Below, in pieces: positions 11,301 through 18,861 of a stretch of 64,000 bases of DNA. The position numbers and the translations under genes were made by a program. Origin of the DNA: Caldimonas mangrovi. GTDB taxonomy: Bacteria; Pseudomonadota; Gammaproteobacteria; Burkholderiales; Burkholderiaceae_C. The first letter of the stretch is position 1. Each line of letters starts with the position of its first letter. The stretch spans positions 248,001-312,000 of the forward strand of contig NZ_JAMKFE010000006.1 of NCBI RefSeq assembly GCF_023721835.1. Reading direction: 5' to 3'. Below the pieces are notes generated by a model. That model ran no database searches. It was not told where the DNA came from and saw only the letters and a program-made list of their open reading frames with translations.

Positions 11301-14300
11301 GTCACCGGCCAACACGGTCAGCCCGGGTGCGTTGCAGCCGGCGATCTCGATGCCGGCGGGCAGCAGTGCGGCGAGCTGCTCGGTGCCGGCGCGGGCGGCC
11401 AGCATCGCACCGCGCGGCTGCTCGAACATCGCCTGCCCGCGCTCGATGACCGCAGCGAGCGCGTCGTCGAGCGAGAACACGCCCGCATGGCAGGCCGCCG
11501 CATATTCGCCGATGCTGTGGCCGATCATCGCGTCGGGCTGGAGGCCCAGGCTGTCGAGCCAGGCCGCCAGTGCATACGACATGCCGAACAGCGCCGGCTG
11601 CGCATGCCGGGTTTCGGCCAGCGCGTCGGCCGCCTGGCGGTCGCCCGGTTCGGCATCCAGCATCCAGCCCTTCAGGCGCGCGCCGAGGTCCAGGCCGGCG
11701 AGCTCGAAGCAGCGGTCCAGCGCCACGCGGAAGGCAGGAGCCTCGTCATACAGCTTGCGCGCCATGCCGGGGTGCTGCGAGCCCTGACCGGGGAAGAGGA
11801 AGACCACTCTCGGCGCGTTCACCGCGGCGACCGGGCTCTTCATCGAGCGCAGCGCGGCGATCGCAGATGCAGCGTTGGGTGCGACAGCACACAGCCGCTG
11901 TGCCATGGGTCGGCGGCCGCGCATCAGCGTGGCGGCGACATCGGCCAGTGGCAGTGCAGGGTGGCGCTCCAGGTGGTCGGCGAGGTCGCGTGCGCGTTGC
12001 AGTGCCGCTTCGGGCGTGCGTGCCGACAAGGGCAGCAGGAACAGCTTGTCGTTTTCGTCGGCGGCGGGCCTGGCCGCCACCGGGGCTTCTTCGATCACGA
12101 CGTGGGCATTGGTGCCGCCGACACCGAAGGAGCTGACGGCCGCGCGGCGCGGTTGCGTGCCGCGTGGCCACGGGGTGTTGTCGGCAACAACATGGAACGG
12201 CGTCGCCGCGAAATCGATCTGCGGGTTGGGCCGGCGAAAGTGCAGCGTGCCCGGGATCAGCTCACGGTGCAGCGACAGCGCTGCCTTCACCAGGCCCAGC
12301 ACGCCGGCGGCGGCGATGGTGTGGCCCAGGTTGCCTTTCAGCGAACCCAGGCCGCAGAACTGCGCGTCGGCGGTGTCTTCGCGCCAGGCTCGCGTGAGCG
12401 CCGACACCTCGATCGGGTCGCCCAGTGCGGTGCCGGTGCCGTGCGCCTCGACGTAGCCGATGCTGCGTGCACTGACCTCGGCGTGCTCGAGCGCCATGCG
12501 GATCGCGCCGGCCTGGCCGCTCACGCTGGGCGCGGTGAAACTGGCCTTGTCGCCGCCGTCGTTGTTCAAGCCCACACCGCGGATGACGGCGTAGACGGTA
12601 TCGCCATCGGCCAGCGCATCGTGCAGCCGCTTGAGTACGACAACGCCGCCGCCGCTTGCGAATACCGTGCCGCTGGCATCGGCATCGAACGGCCGGCAAT
12701 GGCCGTCGGCTGATTCCATGCCGCCTTCCACGTGCAGATAACCGCCTTCCTGCGGCACCACAACGGTCGCGCCGCCGGCCAGCGCCACGTCGCACTGCCC
12801 GCTGGCAAGCGCGTGCCAGGCCTGCACGACGGCCACCAGCCCGGTCGAGCAGGCCGTGTGGATGCTGACCGCCGGGCCATTGAGGTTGAGCCGGTTGGCC
12901 ACGCGGGTGGCGACATAGTCCTTCTCGCTCGCCAGCATCGCGGCGAACTCGCCCATCTGCTGGATCAGTTCGGGTTGTTCCTGGCGCAGCGCAGTGATAT
13001 AGGTGTTGTTCGCGACGCCACCGTACACGCCGACGCGTTCGCCGTCTCGGCTCGGGTCGATTGCCGCATGCTCGAGCGCCGTCCAGCACAACTCGAGGAA
13101 CAGGCGCTGCTGCGGGTCGAGCACCGTCGCCTCGCGCGCCGAGATGCCGAAGTAAGCGGCGTCGAAACGCCCGGCGTCGTCGAGCACGCCGCGCGCTGCG
13201 ACGAAATTGGGGCGGTTGCGCAGCGCCTCGGGAATCGACGGGTCGAGTTCGGCCGGCGAGAAGTGCCGGATGCCTTCGCGGCCGGCCACCAGGTTGTCCC
13301 AGAACTGCTCGACGTGGCGCGCGCCAGCGGTGCGGGTCGCCATGCCGACGATGGCGATGCCGCCGTGGCTGATGGACGTCCGGGCCTTGCTCGCATGCCG
13401 GGTCTGAGGACGACCTTCGAGCGCCGAGCGTATGCCGGCGATGGTGGGCCGGTCGTAGATGTCGGCCACCGAGATGCCCCGCATGCCGGCTTCGCGCAGC
13501 CGGGTCACGAAGCGCAACACGAGCAGCGACTTCGCGCCCAGCTCGAACAGATTCGCGTTCTCGCCGATGTCGGGCACACCCAGCAGTTCTTCCCACAGGC
13601 TGCGTATCAGCGCCGCAGGGTCCTGGTGGGAGGCGGCCTCGACCGTCGGCAGCGGCAGGGCGCGCCGGTCGATCTTGCCGCTCGGCGTGGTCGGCAGGCG
13701 GTCGAGCACCACGTAGCGGACCGGGACCATGTACTCCGGCAATCGCCCGCGCAGGTAGGCGCGCAGCGCCGGGGTCAGGGCGTCGGCCTGCACGGGCCCC
13801 GAGCGCAGCACCAGGTGGGCGATCAACTGCTTGCCGATGCCCGGGAGTTCGGGTGCGGTGACCACGGCGTCGCGCACGGCTTCGTGCGCCATCAGCAAGA
13901 CTTCGATCTCGCCGGGCTCGATGCGGAAGCCATCGACTTTCAGCTGCTGATCGGCCCGACCGAGATAGGTGTAGACGCCCTCGGCGTCGCGTTGCACGAG
14001 ATCGCCGGTCGTGTACCAGCGGCCCGGCAGCAGGGCGACGTCATCCCGAAAGCGCTCGCGGCTCAAGTCTTCGCGGCCCAGGTAGCCGTGCGCCAGCGTG
14101 TCGCCGCCGAGCAGGAGCTCGCCGGTGTCGCCGCCGTGTACCGACTGGGTCTCAGGGGCGCGCAGCGCGAGCGCCACGTGCGGCAAGGCGCGTCCGATCG
14201 GCGGGATCACCGGCCACTGGGCGGCGTCGCCGTACAGTTCATGTGCGGTGACGACGTGGCTTTCGGTGGGACCGTAGTGGTTGTGCAGGCCCGCGTCGGG

Positions 14301-15191
14301 CAATTGGCCGAACAGCCAGCGGATCGCCGGCGTGACCTGCAACTGCTCGCCGGCACTGACGACGTCGCGCAGGTGCGTGGGCAGGCACTCGCGCGCCGCC
14401 TCCGCCAGCATCTGCAGCGCGACGTAGGGCAAGAAGATGCGCTCGACCCGGTGCGCCTGCAGCGCGGCGCACAGTTGCGCCGGATCGCGCCGCTGAGCGT
14501 CGTCGAGCATCACCAGCGTGCCGCCACAGGCCAGCGTCGAGAAGATCTCCTGGAAGTGCACATCGAACGACAGCGGAGCGAACTGCAACGTGGTCGCGGG
14601 CTGGCCGAGGCGAGGGTGCGCCGCGTGCCAGGCGATCAGGTGGCGCAGCGGGCGCGCGCCCATCGCCACGCCCTTGGGGCGGCCGGTCGAGCCCGACGTG
14701 AACAGCACATAGGCCAGATCCGGCGCCGCGCCGTACGCCGCGCCCGCGCGCGCGGGCGCGGGCGCGGCCAGTGTCGGCAGCTTGCCCGCCACGGCTTCAA
14801 GGCGGGACAGCACGTCGGCGTCGCCCAGGACGGAACGCGGTTTCGCATCGTCGAGCATCGCCGCGATCCGGTCGCCCGGGTAGCCGAGGTCGAGCGGCAC
14901 ATAGGCCAATCCTGCCTCGACGGCGGCCATGATGTCGATCACGGTCTCGATCGAGCGGGCAGCGGCGATGGCGACGCGGTCGCCGGGGCCCATGCCTGCG
15001 GCGGTCATTGCGGCGGCGCGCTCGGTCACGGCGTTCCACAGGGCCCGGTAGTCGACACTGTCTCCACGGGCGTGCAAGACGGCAACGCGGTCAGGCCAGC
15101 GGCGTGCGGCTGCGCGCAGCCAGTGATGCAATGGGGGCGGCTCCGGCAGGGAATCCGGTCCGCTCCCATCAAATGGGCTTTGATGGTTCAT
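2364..15191 (-). CDS. Hybrid NRPS/PKS megasynthase with built-in aminotransferase (4275 aa)
   Basis: The ATG at 15191 has GGAGAG six bases upstream; an in-frame ATG at 15323 lacks such a site. Domains by approximate residue: A1 20-510 (TSGSTGRPKG at 165-174), PCP1 (Ser555), KS 608-1037 (Cys781 in TACSTG), AT 1128-1440 (Ser1226 in GHSIGEY; HAFH near 1321 indicates malonyl), ACP (Ser1555), class III PLP aminotransferase 1700-2165 (Lys2003), C1 2185-2610 (SHLVFDG; His2322 kept), A2 2625-3140, PCP2 (Ser3190), C2 3245-3680 (HHVVWDG at 3384), a degenerate A3 3700-4150, PCP3 (Ser4205). Reading the A pockets against GrsA gives DVQFVAHVVK for A1 (proline type) and DILQLGMVWK for A2 (glycine type). A3 lacks TSGSTG, YGPTE and GKID. 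There is no KR, DH, TE or reductase. The KS-ACP-aminotransferase order resembles MycA/ItuA, so a beta-amino acid is expected. The product is unknown. Confidence 0.93.
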   Translation of the reverse strand: MNHQSPFDGSGPDSLPEPPPLHHWLRAAARRWPDRVAVLHARGDSVDYRALWNAVTERAAAMTAAGMGPGDRVAIAAARSIETVIDIMAAVEAGLAYVPLDLGYPGDRIAAMLDDAKPRSVLGDADVLSRLEAVAGKLPTLAAPAPARAGAAYGAAPDLAYVLFTSGSTGRPKGVAMGARPLRHLIAWHAAHPRLGQPATTLQFAPLSFDVHFQEIFSTLACGGTLVMLDDAQRRDPAQLCAALQAHRVERIFLPYVALQMLAEAARECLPTHLRDVVSAGEQLQVTPAIRWLFGQLPDAGLHNHYGPTESHVVTAHELYGDAAQWPVIPPIGRALPHVALALRAPETQSVHGGDTGELLLGGDTLAHGYLGREDLSRERFRDDVALLPGRWYTTGDLVQRDAEGVYTYLGRADQQLKVDGFRIEPGEIEVLLMAHEAVRDAVVTAPELPGIGKQLIAHLVLRSGPVQADALTPALRAYLRGRLPEYMVPVRYVVLDRLPTTPSGKIDRRALPLPTVEAASHQDPAALIRSLWEELLGVPDIGENANLFELGAKSLLVLRFVTRLREAGMRGISVADIYDRPTIAGIRSALEGRPQTRHASKARTSISHGGIAIVGMATRTAGARHVEQFWDNLVAGREGIRHFSPAELDPSIPEALRNRPNFVAARGVLDDAGRFDAAYFGISAREATVLDPQQRLFLELCWTALEHAAIDPSRDGERVGVYGGVANNTYITALRQEQPELIQQMGEFAAMLASEKDYVATRVANRLNLNGPAVSIHTACSTGLVAVVQAWHALASGQCDVALAGGATVVVPQEGGYLHVEGGMESADGHCRPFDADASGTVFASGGGVVVLKRLHDALADGDTVYAVIRGVGLNNDGGDKASFTAPSVSGQAGAIRMALEHAEVSARSIGYVEAHGTGTALGDPIEVSALTRAWREDTADAQFCGLGSLKGNLGHTIAAAGVLGLVKAALSLHRELIPGTLHFRRPNPQIDFAATPFHVVADNTPWPRGTQPRRAAVSSFGVGGTNAHVVIEEAPVAARPAADENDKLFLLPLSARTPEAALQRARDLADHLERHPALPLADVAATLMRGRRPMAQRLCAVAPNAASAIAALRSMKSPVAAVNAPRVVFLFPGQGSQHPGMARKLYDEAPAFRVALDRCFELAGLDLGARLKGWMLDAEPGDRQAADALAETRHAQPALFGMSYALAAWLDSLGLQPDAMIGHSIGEYAAACHAGVFSLDDALAAVIERGQAMFEQPRGAMLAARAGTEQLAALLPAGIEIAGCNAPGLTVLAGDAAAIDTLATALESRDIGTTRLRVSHAFHSAAMDAALPRVAQALRRARLQAPQRTLYSCLSGAPLQASEATDPEYWARQVRATVQFSRAVQAELARDGDCVFVEVGSGQALTALLRQHRTRTGGVPRVVPLLGPAQDPGDAAQLALSGIGALWCAGVELAWPVASSARRIALPTYPFAGQHHWFARRSAPNLGAIAAIATPDSLAGPVPTSPLPSAAPPLMSRLPRLAQELKRILSDVSGLAAEDMNDDASFVDQGLDSLSLTQATLELEQVFGIKLRFRRLLEDLDTLDKVARFLDTELPADRFAPLPVAAPEPVATPAAPAAPVQVGPTMAPVTAAPVTAIAGGTALHQLIQQQMQLMSQQLALLAGQPIPATMALPAAQAAPPIVESPLPQPAVSAEPDQPTIKALIEKPFGAAARITLDAKQDDTPEQHRWLVEFIARYNARTAKSKVYSQQHRKLMADPRVVTGFNPLWKDLVYPIVADRSKGARIWDIDGNEYIDLLSCFGANLLGYNPSDVVDAMVEQLKAGIEVGPQHPLAAEVAQLISEFTGHERVAFCNTGSEAVMGAMRIARTVTGRKTIAIFTNSYHGIFDEVIVRGTKQLRSLSAAPGILANAVENVLVLDYASDDALRVLRERGPELAAIMIEPIQNKYPTLQPREFVQELRRIADAAGCALIFDEVVTGFRVAPGGAQEFYGVRADLCTYGKIIGGGLPFAAIGGGSHWLDALDGGQWQYGDDSYPEAGVTYFAGTFVRHPLALAAARASLLHLKRGGRELYRSLNERTQRLIERLNTAFAVRGAPVKAVHCASLWRLSWDDGQKYVSLFYYLVRFHGLHLYEQFGHFVTEAMGESELDRIFDVFTQALDELMALGFIVPHDGPPPPGGGDKSLVSSTTEGPLSPGQTERWLAASFDVSAARALNESFCVSLQGPVDVDALRAAVRDVMSRHDAFRISFDPEQPLQRVDRSAPVAITEVDLRDQPDTAAALDAYCTEASGRPFPLDRAPLVAVSLLRLASGQVVVHVVASHLVFDGWASSVFNAELAAAYRARSSGMAPLLPEAESPITFASRELQRMESPEGRQSLQYWQRVLNNPPAPLALGDRSPPMPRRYTGDTLRAQIDGELFARLRGQAKQAGATLFQMLLTAVTVMLQRQSGQGEFLVSIPYASQSLGRHGPLMADGVLDLPLRLACREDDTGAAVLGRVRAHLMDALEHPLMTQGTVARALGLRSTGDKPALTGVFFNLNPKVNLGAFAPLRATMHEGRKCGTLSQLFFNFYEKEDTLTLDLHYSTEFFSVERAQALVDALQAACTELAASLQAPLSATAAAATTASLPAVDPRLLQWNATHAPLPDGARVEQWIAQQAQRTPDATALVARGERLSYRQLEARANRFANLLAQRGVGADTRVGLCLSRNPDLVPALLGVLKTGAAYVPLDPGFPRDRLHDMAADAGVKLVITEAAHAELAGVPRERQLRVDDDAALVAAAPDTPLPPPADRPEGAPAYVIYTSGSTGKPKGVVLPQRAVCNFLASMKREPGLQPSDRLLAVTTLSFDIAVLELMLPLTVGACVVVAQREEAMDGEVLGRMIADHRINVMQATPTTWHMLLDAGWQAPAGFKALCGGEALPPSLAARLLAQGVELWNMYGPTETTVWSTLSRIDDANQRITVGRPIDNTQVWVVDDQLRPCGVGVEGEICIGGEGVALGYFKRPELTAEKFVQDPFSTAARARIYRTGDLGKWREDGTIEHLGRLDFQVKIRGYRIELGEIEARLAGQPGVARTVAIAREDSPGDVRLVAYFVAEAGAAPDPAALREALRGALPDYMLPQFVVPLPTMPLLPNGKIDRKSLPVPSGPVVSSSRNSTPPRNDLERTLAAAMQSVLKLAEVGIHDDFFSLGGHSLLAARLVGQINRELQLQLNLRALFEAPTVEKLAEFVERQRTNGAGLPTRAPIAKRAQQANAPLTLMQERIRFVEEMHPGSVMYNAPSCHRLRGPMDLQAFDRAFRELVRRQTALRTSIVHTDDGHIQRIDDEVGVTLLPLEDLSGLPEDRREQALQRRLDALLAEPIALDRGPLMRTRLFKLGEDHHALFFTPHHVVWDGWSFDLFYTEMSALYDAYLHGRTSPLPELPVTYGDFAQWHNEWLKSDEIRAQLDYWKNLYARSRLPSHPYTDLPRQAGAEGRGATEFLFIPTDKAERIRELAKQNGTTLSVVALSVYAAVMAQWLRDSHPAIGMPVRGRPMPEIEGVMGFFNNMLPLRLSVDARASSADWIRSVHRAVTEVYAHQDIPFEMLAQELDVGRRGAGHRLYQVMFGFQDARGRPTRWGPLAHERIKTNVKGATEDMNLWMVEIASGIECGVQYNADLFLPSTAAMLRDRLDNAFARLLQDPTRPLSQLLAMSDAEQASLARMSTPAAAAPAGGDFLDILHLNVTSHPDKVALRHAGSSLTLGELSRRIAGFDSRLASRGVPAGGTVAICVGDPVAQLVAALAVLRSGRSCLALPHGADASSIRKALAASRAHAVVADAVLTSEVPDLIAIPDHEIEGFRAPRLTDRRDLWGVQALPQRALGRRELAQLVASLTSDVTPLANDKLLTFDGLSRPQQLLDLCLALQAGIELVVAPASLCTEGAQLLTLVRSEQIGWLHAPAATWRRLLSAAQQTSLPLVAMIDAPESSRELVADLLAADCSVLSVYRPWSVQAPVAAAHLSHANDSGLIGRPLVGDMLRVAEEPEAPVPPGIAAPLWLAQADRRWDATGALCRWRTDGQLQYLGETGATAYYEGARLELAAVEARLGEVPLVRQAGVLVQPDRAQHHRLTLLVEPRDGVPLDEQLLQTALRAVLPAATTAPRVQWVQTLRRDQDGRPDPMQSTALERTASSDMARTEGTPTEHALIETWEALLAIRGIRVNDNFFDLGGTSLLAMQAVARLEERLGKRVSARRYVFESLGQLAAAYDETSLVTPAQTMRTETAVPEPRGVMDRLVRFVRRA

Positions 15192-15591
15192 CGCTCTCTC
15201 CGTCAAGGCGCGCGGACGAAGTCGGGTGCTCGAAGGGCGCGGTTGCAGGCATGCCCAGATCAAGGGGAGGCCTAACGTCTTGCGACCCTCTGTGGCGGTG
15301 GGCGGGCAGCGGCGTCCCGCCACTGTCTCCAGCTGTTACCGATTATGCGAGCCGGGTATCGATTTGGACGCCCCCCAAATAGGTGACTGCGCGCCGGGGC
15401 GAGGCGGGACGCTGCGCACCAGTGCCGTGCTCCAGGGGCGGAAGCAGAAGCGTCGGGGGGCTGAACCCCGCGGGCATGCCGCGCGCGGGCGCGGCGACGT
15501 GCAACCCGTAAATCGGGGATACCCCAGTGAACCACATTCTGTAACGATCCGCCCGGTCTATTTCGCGATCACGCGCGTTCCGGGAGAACTC
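15192..15591. promoter_or_regulatory. 400-bp divergent intergenic region between NRPS/PKS and tviB
   Basis: This region must hold the promoters for the leftward NRPS operon and the rightward tviBC genes. On the minus strand a CATAAT (15342-15347) could be a -10 element for the NRPS, but no good -35 sits at the right distance. The right half is rich in G/C runs, such as GGGGATACCCC near 15516, that could fold. I recognise no operator, riboswitch or small gene here. Confidence 0.3.
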
Positions 15592-16872
15592 ATGAAAACC
15601 GTTGCTGTTGTCGGCCTCGGCTATGTCGGCTTGCCGCTGGCCGTCGAATTCGGCAAGAAGTTCCGCACCATCGGGCTGGACCTGTCCGAGGAGAAGATCG
15701 AGGCCTATCGACGCCACGTCGACCCGACCGGCGAGGTCAGCACGGACGAACTCAAGGCGGCCCGTCTGCTCGAGCCGACCACCGACGCCGCCGCGCTGAA
15801 GGAGGCCGATTTCGTCGTCGTGGCCGTGCCGACGCCCGTCGACGACGCTCACATTCCCGACTTCTCCCCGCTTGTCGGCGCCAGCACGGCCGTGGGGCGC
15901 AACCTGAAGCCCGGCGCGATCGTGGTGTTCGAATCCACCGTCTACCCGGGCGCCACCGAAGAGGTCTGCATCCCGATCATCGAACGCGAATCGGGCCAGA
16001 AGTGGAAGCAGGGCTTTTTCGTCGGCTACTCTCCGGAGCGCATCAACCCCGGCGACAAGCAGCACACGCTGACGACGATCGTCAAGGTGGTTTCCGGCGA
16101 CACACCGGACACGCTCGACCAGGTGGCCGAGATGTACGGCGCCGTCGTGACGGCCGGTGTCTACAAGGCCAGCAGCATCAAGGTCGCCGAGGCGGCCAAG
16201 GTGATCGAGAACACCCAGCGCGACCTCAACATTGCGCTCGTCAATGAACTGGCGCTGATCTTCCACCGCATCGGCATCGACACCCTCGAAGTGCTGCAGG
16301 CCGCCGGCACCAAGTGGAACTTCCTGCCGTTCCGGCCGGGCCTGGTCGGTGGGCACTGCATCGGCGTCGACCCCTACTACCTGACGCACAAGGCCGAGCG
16401 CCTGGGCTACAACCCGCAGGTCATCCTGGCCGGGCGCCGCATCAACGACGGCATGGGCAAGTACATCGCCGAACAGACCGTCAAGCAGATGATCCAGGAC
16501 GGCAGCCCGGTCAAGGGCGCCCATGTCATCGTGCTGGGCCTGACCTTCAAGGAAAACTGCCCCGACCTGCGCAATTCCCGCGTGATCGACGTGATCCGCG
16601 AGCTGGAGAGCTACGGCGTGACCGTGCATGTGCACGACCCGCTGGCGTCGCCTCAGGAAGCGTGGCATGAATACGGCGTCGAACTGGTGCAGTGGGAGCA
16701 TCTGCCGCGCGCCAATGCGATCGTCGCGGCGGTGCCGCACAAGAACCTGCTCGACCGCAGCATTGACGAGTACGTGGCCAAGCTCGCGCATGGCGGCCTG
16801 TTCGTCGACGTGAAGTGCACGGCCGACGCACCCGCGTTGCGGGCCCGCGGCATCAACGTGTGGCGGCTGTGA
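15592..16872 (+). CDS. tviB: UDP-N-acetylglucosamine 6-dehydrogenase (TviB/WbpO type)
   Basis: This 426-residue protein oxidises a UDP-HexNAc at C6 to the uronic acid, using two NAD+, in the cytoplasm. It starts with the Rossmann motif [12 protein letters not shown] near residues 5-16, has the [17 protein letters not shown] block, and carries the catalytic Cys256 in [12 protein letters not shown]. The C-terminal domain begins near [15 protein letters not shown]. The ATG at 15592 follows GGGAGAAC, a good ribosome-binding site, and longer upstream in-frame sequence looks non-coding. Its stop overlaps the next start (TGATG), so it forms a two-gene operon with tviC. The pair would make UDP-GalNAcA for a capsule, exopolysaccharide or O-antigen. 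No glycosyltransferase is in the window. Confidence 0.93.
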   Translation: MKTVAVVGLGYVGLPLAVEFGKKFRTIGLDLSEEKIEAYRRHVDPTGEVSTDELKAARLLEPTTDAAALKEADFVVVAVPTPVDDAHIPDFSPLVGASTAVGRNLKPGAIVVFESTVYPGATEEVCIPIIERESGQKWKQGFFVGYSPERINPGDKQHTLTTIVKVVSGDTPDTLDQVAEMYGAVVTAGVYKASSIKVAEAAKVIENTQRDLNIALVNELALIFHRIGIDTLEVLQAAGTKWNFLPFRPGLVGGHCIGVDPYYLTHKAERLGYNPQVILAGRRINDGMGKYIAEQTVKQMIQDGSPVKGAHVIVLGLTFKENCPDLRNSRVIDVIRELESYGVTVHVHDPLASPQEAWHEYGVELVQWEHLPRANAIVAAVPHKNLLDRSIDEYVAKLAHGGLFVDVKCTADAPALRARGINVWRL

Positions 16873-17903
16873 TGTTGCAGGAAGTCCTCGACTCACTCGG
16901 TTCGCAGCGGCGTCGCTGGCTGGTCACCGGCAGCGCCGGTTTCATCGGCTCGCACCTGCTCGAGACGCTGCTGCGCGCCGGCCAGCAGGTCACCAGCCTC
17001 GACAATTTCTCGACCGGCCACCGCTCCAATCTCGACGATGTCCGTGCGCTGGTCGGCGAGCAGGCGTGGGCGTCGCACCATTTCATCGAAGGTGACATCG
17101 CCGACCCGGACACCTGCCGGCGCGCCTGCGAGGGCGTCGACGTGGTGCTGCACCAGGCGGCGCTCGGCTCGGTGCCTCGGTCGATCAAGGACCCGCTGGC
17201 CACCCATCGCTCGAACGCGACTGGATTCCTGAACATGCTGTTCGCCGCCTGCGACGCGAACGTCAAGCGCTTCGTCTATGCCGCGTCGAGCTCCACCTAC
17301 GGTGACTCTCCCACGCTGCCCAAGGTCGAAGACAAGATCGGCCGGCCGTTGTCGCCCTATGCGGTGACGAAGTACGTGAACGAGCTCTACGCCGACGTGT
17401 TCGGCCGCTGCTACGGCATCGAGACCGTCGGGCTGCGTTACTTCAATGTCTTCGGGCCGCGCCAGGACCCGAACGGCGCTTATGCCGCGGTGATCCCGCG
17501 CTGGGTGGCCGAGATGCTGCGCGGCAAGCGCTGTGTGATCAACGGCGACGGCGAGACCTCGCGCGACTTCTGCTACGTCGCGAACGCGGTGCAGGCCAAC
17601 CTGCGCGCCGGCCTGACCGACAACCCGGAAGCCGTGCACCAGGTCTACAACGTCGCGGTGGGCGATCGGACCACGCTCAACCAGCTGCACGAGTCGATCG
17701 CCGCGGCGCTCGGCGGCCTGCGCGCCGATCTGCGCATTCAGACACCGGAATACGCCGACTTCCGGCCGGGCGACGTCCGCCATTCGCTCGCCGACGTGAG
17801 CAAGGCGCGCCGTCTGCTCGGCTACGTGCCGACGCATAACGTCGGCGCCGGCCTGCGCGAAGCCATCGGTTGGTACGTCAGCCGCGCGGTCCAGCCCGCC
17901 TGA
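16872..17903 (+). CDS. tviC: UDP-GlcNAcA C4-epimerase (TviC type, extended SDR)
   Basis: This 343-residue extended short-chain dehydrogenase should interconvert UDP-GlcNAcA and UDP-GalNAcA, following TviB. The NAD-binding motif [11 protein letters not shown] lies near residues 19-29. The catalytic YAVTK comes in [19 protein letters not shown], and the substrate block [21 protein letters not shown] follows. The ATG shares one base with the tviB TGA. It is followed directly by a strong intrinsic terminator, so the operon is just these two genes. Generic UDP-glucose 4-epimerase activity cannot be excluded, but pairing with a TviB-type dehydrogenase favours the uronic acid substrate. Confidence 0.9.
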   Translation: MLQEVLDSLGSQRRRWLVTGSAGFIGSHLLETLLRAGQQVTSLDNFSTGHRSNLDDVRALVGEQAWASHHFIEGDIADPDTCRRACEGVDVVLHQAALGSVPRSIKDPLATHRSNATGFLNMLFAACDANVKRFVYAASSSTYGDSPTLPKVEDKIGRPLSPYAVTKYVNELYADVFGRCYGIETVGLRYFNVFGPRQDPNGAYAAVIPRWVAEMLRGKRCVINGDGETSRDFCYVANAVQANLRAGLTDNPEAVHQVYNVAVGDRTTLNQLHESIAAALGGLRADLRIQTPEYADFRPGDVRHSLADVSKARRLLGYVPTHNVGAGLREAIGWYVSRAVQPA

Positions 17904-17925
17904 GTGTGGGTCGGCCCTGGCCTCC

Positions 17926-17948
17926 AGCCCGCTTCGGCGGGCTTTTCC
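17926..17948 (+). terminator. Intrinsic terminator after tviBC
   Basis: A perfect 7-bp stem AGCCCGC/GCGGGCT with a TTCG tetraloop is followed by a short T run (TTTT). It lies 23 bases past the tviC stop and should end the tviBC transcript. Confidence 0.85.
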
Positions 17949-18020
17949 ATTCCTGGCGGGCAGGTCATGCGGGCCACCCGCAGCGTGTGCGAAACGCGCA
18001 TGCACCACAATGGGTGGACC

Positions 18021-18860
18021 ATGCGATACGTAACCTGCCACCCCGGCACCACGGCGCTGGTGCTCGATTCCCCGCACAGCGGAACCTGGTACCCCGACGA
18101 CTTCCAGCATGCCTGCGACCTGGCCGTGCTCCGGCGCGCCGAGGACACGCACGTCGACAAGCTCTACGACTTCGCGCCCGGGCTGGGCGCGGCCTGGGTC
18201 GAAGCGCATTTCCCGCGCAGCTATCTCGACGCCAACCGCGACCTGACGGAGCTCGACATCAGCCTGCTCGACGCGGCCTGGCCCGACCCCGTGGAGGAGG
18301 GCGCAAAGGTGCGCCTGGGCAAGGGCCTGGTCTGGCGCCTGACCGACGACGGCGTCGCGTTGTACGACCGCAAGCTCAGCGTCGCCGAGGTGCGGCAGCG
18401 CATCGAGCGTTGCTGGCGTCCGTATCATGAAGCGGTGGCCACGGCGATCGGCGCGGCCCACGCGCGACACGGGTACTCGATCCACGTCAACTGCCATTCG
18501 ATGCCCGCGGTCGCGGCATCGCACGCGACGGAGTTTCCCGGCCTCGTGCATGCCGATTTCGTGATCGGAGACCGCGACGGCACCACGGCCGACCCGGCCA
18601 TCGGCCGATGGATGGCGCGCTTCCTCGAACAGCGCGGCTACACCGTCAGCCTGAACCACCCCTACAAGGGGGTCGAGCTGGTGCGGCGCTACGGCGACCC
18701 CACCGCCCAACGGCATTCGATCCAGCTGGAGATCAACCGCCGGCTCTACATGGACGAGGCCAGTCTTGAACTGCACGAAGGCTACGACCGACTGAAGCCG
18801 CACCTGCGTGAACTGGTCGAGCAGCTGATCGGCCTCGACCCGCGTCACGTCCGGATCTGA
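18021..18860 (+). CDS. N-formylglutamate amidohydrolase family protein
   Basis: This 279-residue protein belongs to the N-formylglutamate amidohydrolase (HutG/FGase) family, which hydrolyses N-formyl-L-glutamate in histidine breakdown. Visible family signatures are [13 protein letters not shown] near residues 13-25, [23 protein letters not shown], and HVNCHSMPA near 158-166, supplying probable Zn ligands. A late [12 protein letters not shown] is also typical. The ATG at 18021 places the conserved core at the N-terminus; in-frame ATGs exist at about 18000 and earlier. No other histidine-catabolism gene is nearby, so the true substrate is open. It sits two bases from the next gene and probably shares its transcript. 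Confidence 0.85.
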   Translation: MRYVTCHPGTTALVLDSPHSGTWYPDDFQHACDLAVLRRAEDTHVDKLYDFAPGLGAAWVEAHFPRSYLDANRDLTELDISLLDAAWPDPVEEGAKVRLGKGLVWRLTDDGVALYDRKLSVAEVRQRIERCWRPYHEAVATAIGAAHARHGYSIHVNCHSMPAVAASHATEFPGLVHADFVIGDRDGTTADPAIGRWMARFLEQRGYTVSLNHPYKGVELVRRYGDPTAQRHSIQLEINRRLYMDEASLELHEGYDRLKPHLRELVEQLIGLDPRHVRI

Positions 18861-18861
18861 G

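Noticed and set aside
2364-15191. First domain as a fatty acyl-AMP ligase as in mycosubtilin-type synthases
   Set aside because: The region has full amino-acid A-domain motifs (TSGSTGRPKG, YGPTES, QQLKVDGFRIEPGEIE) and a pocket matching proline-type A domains.
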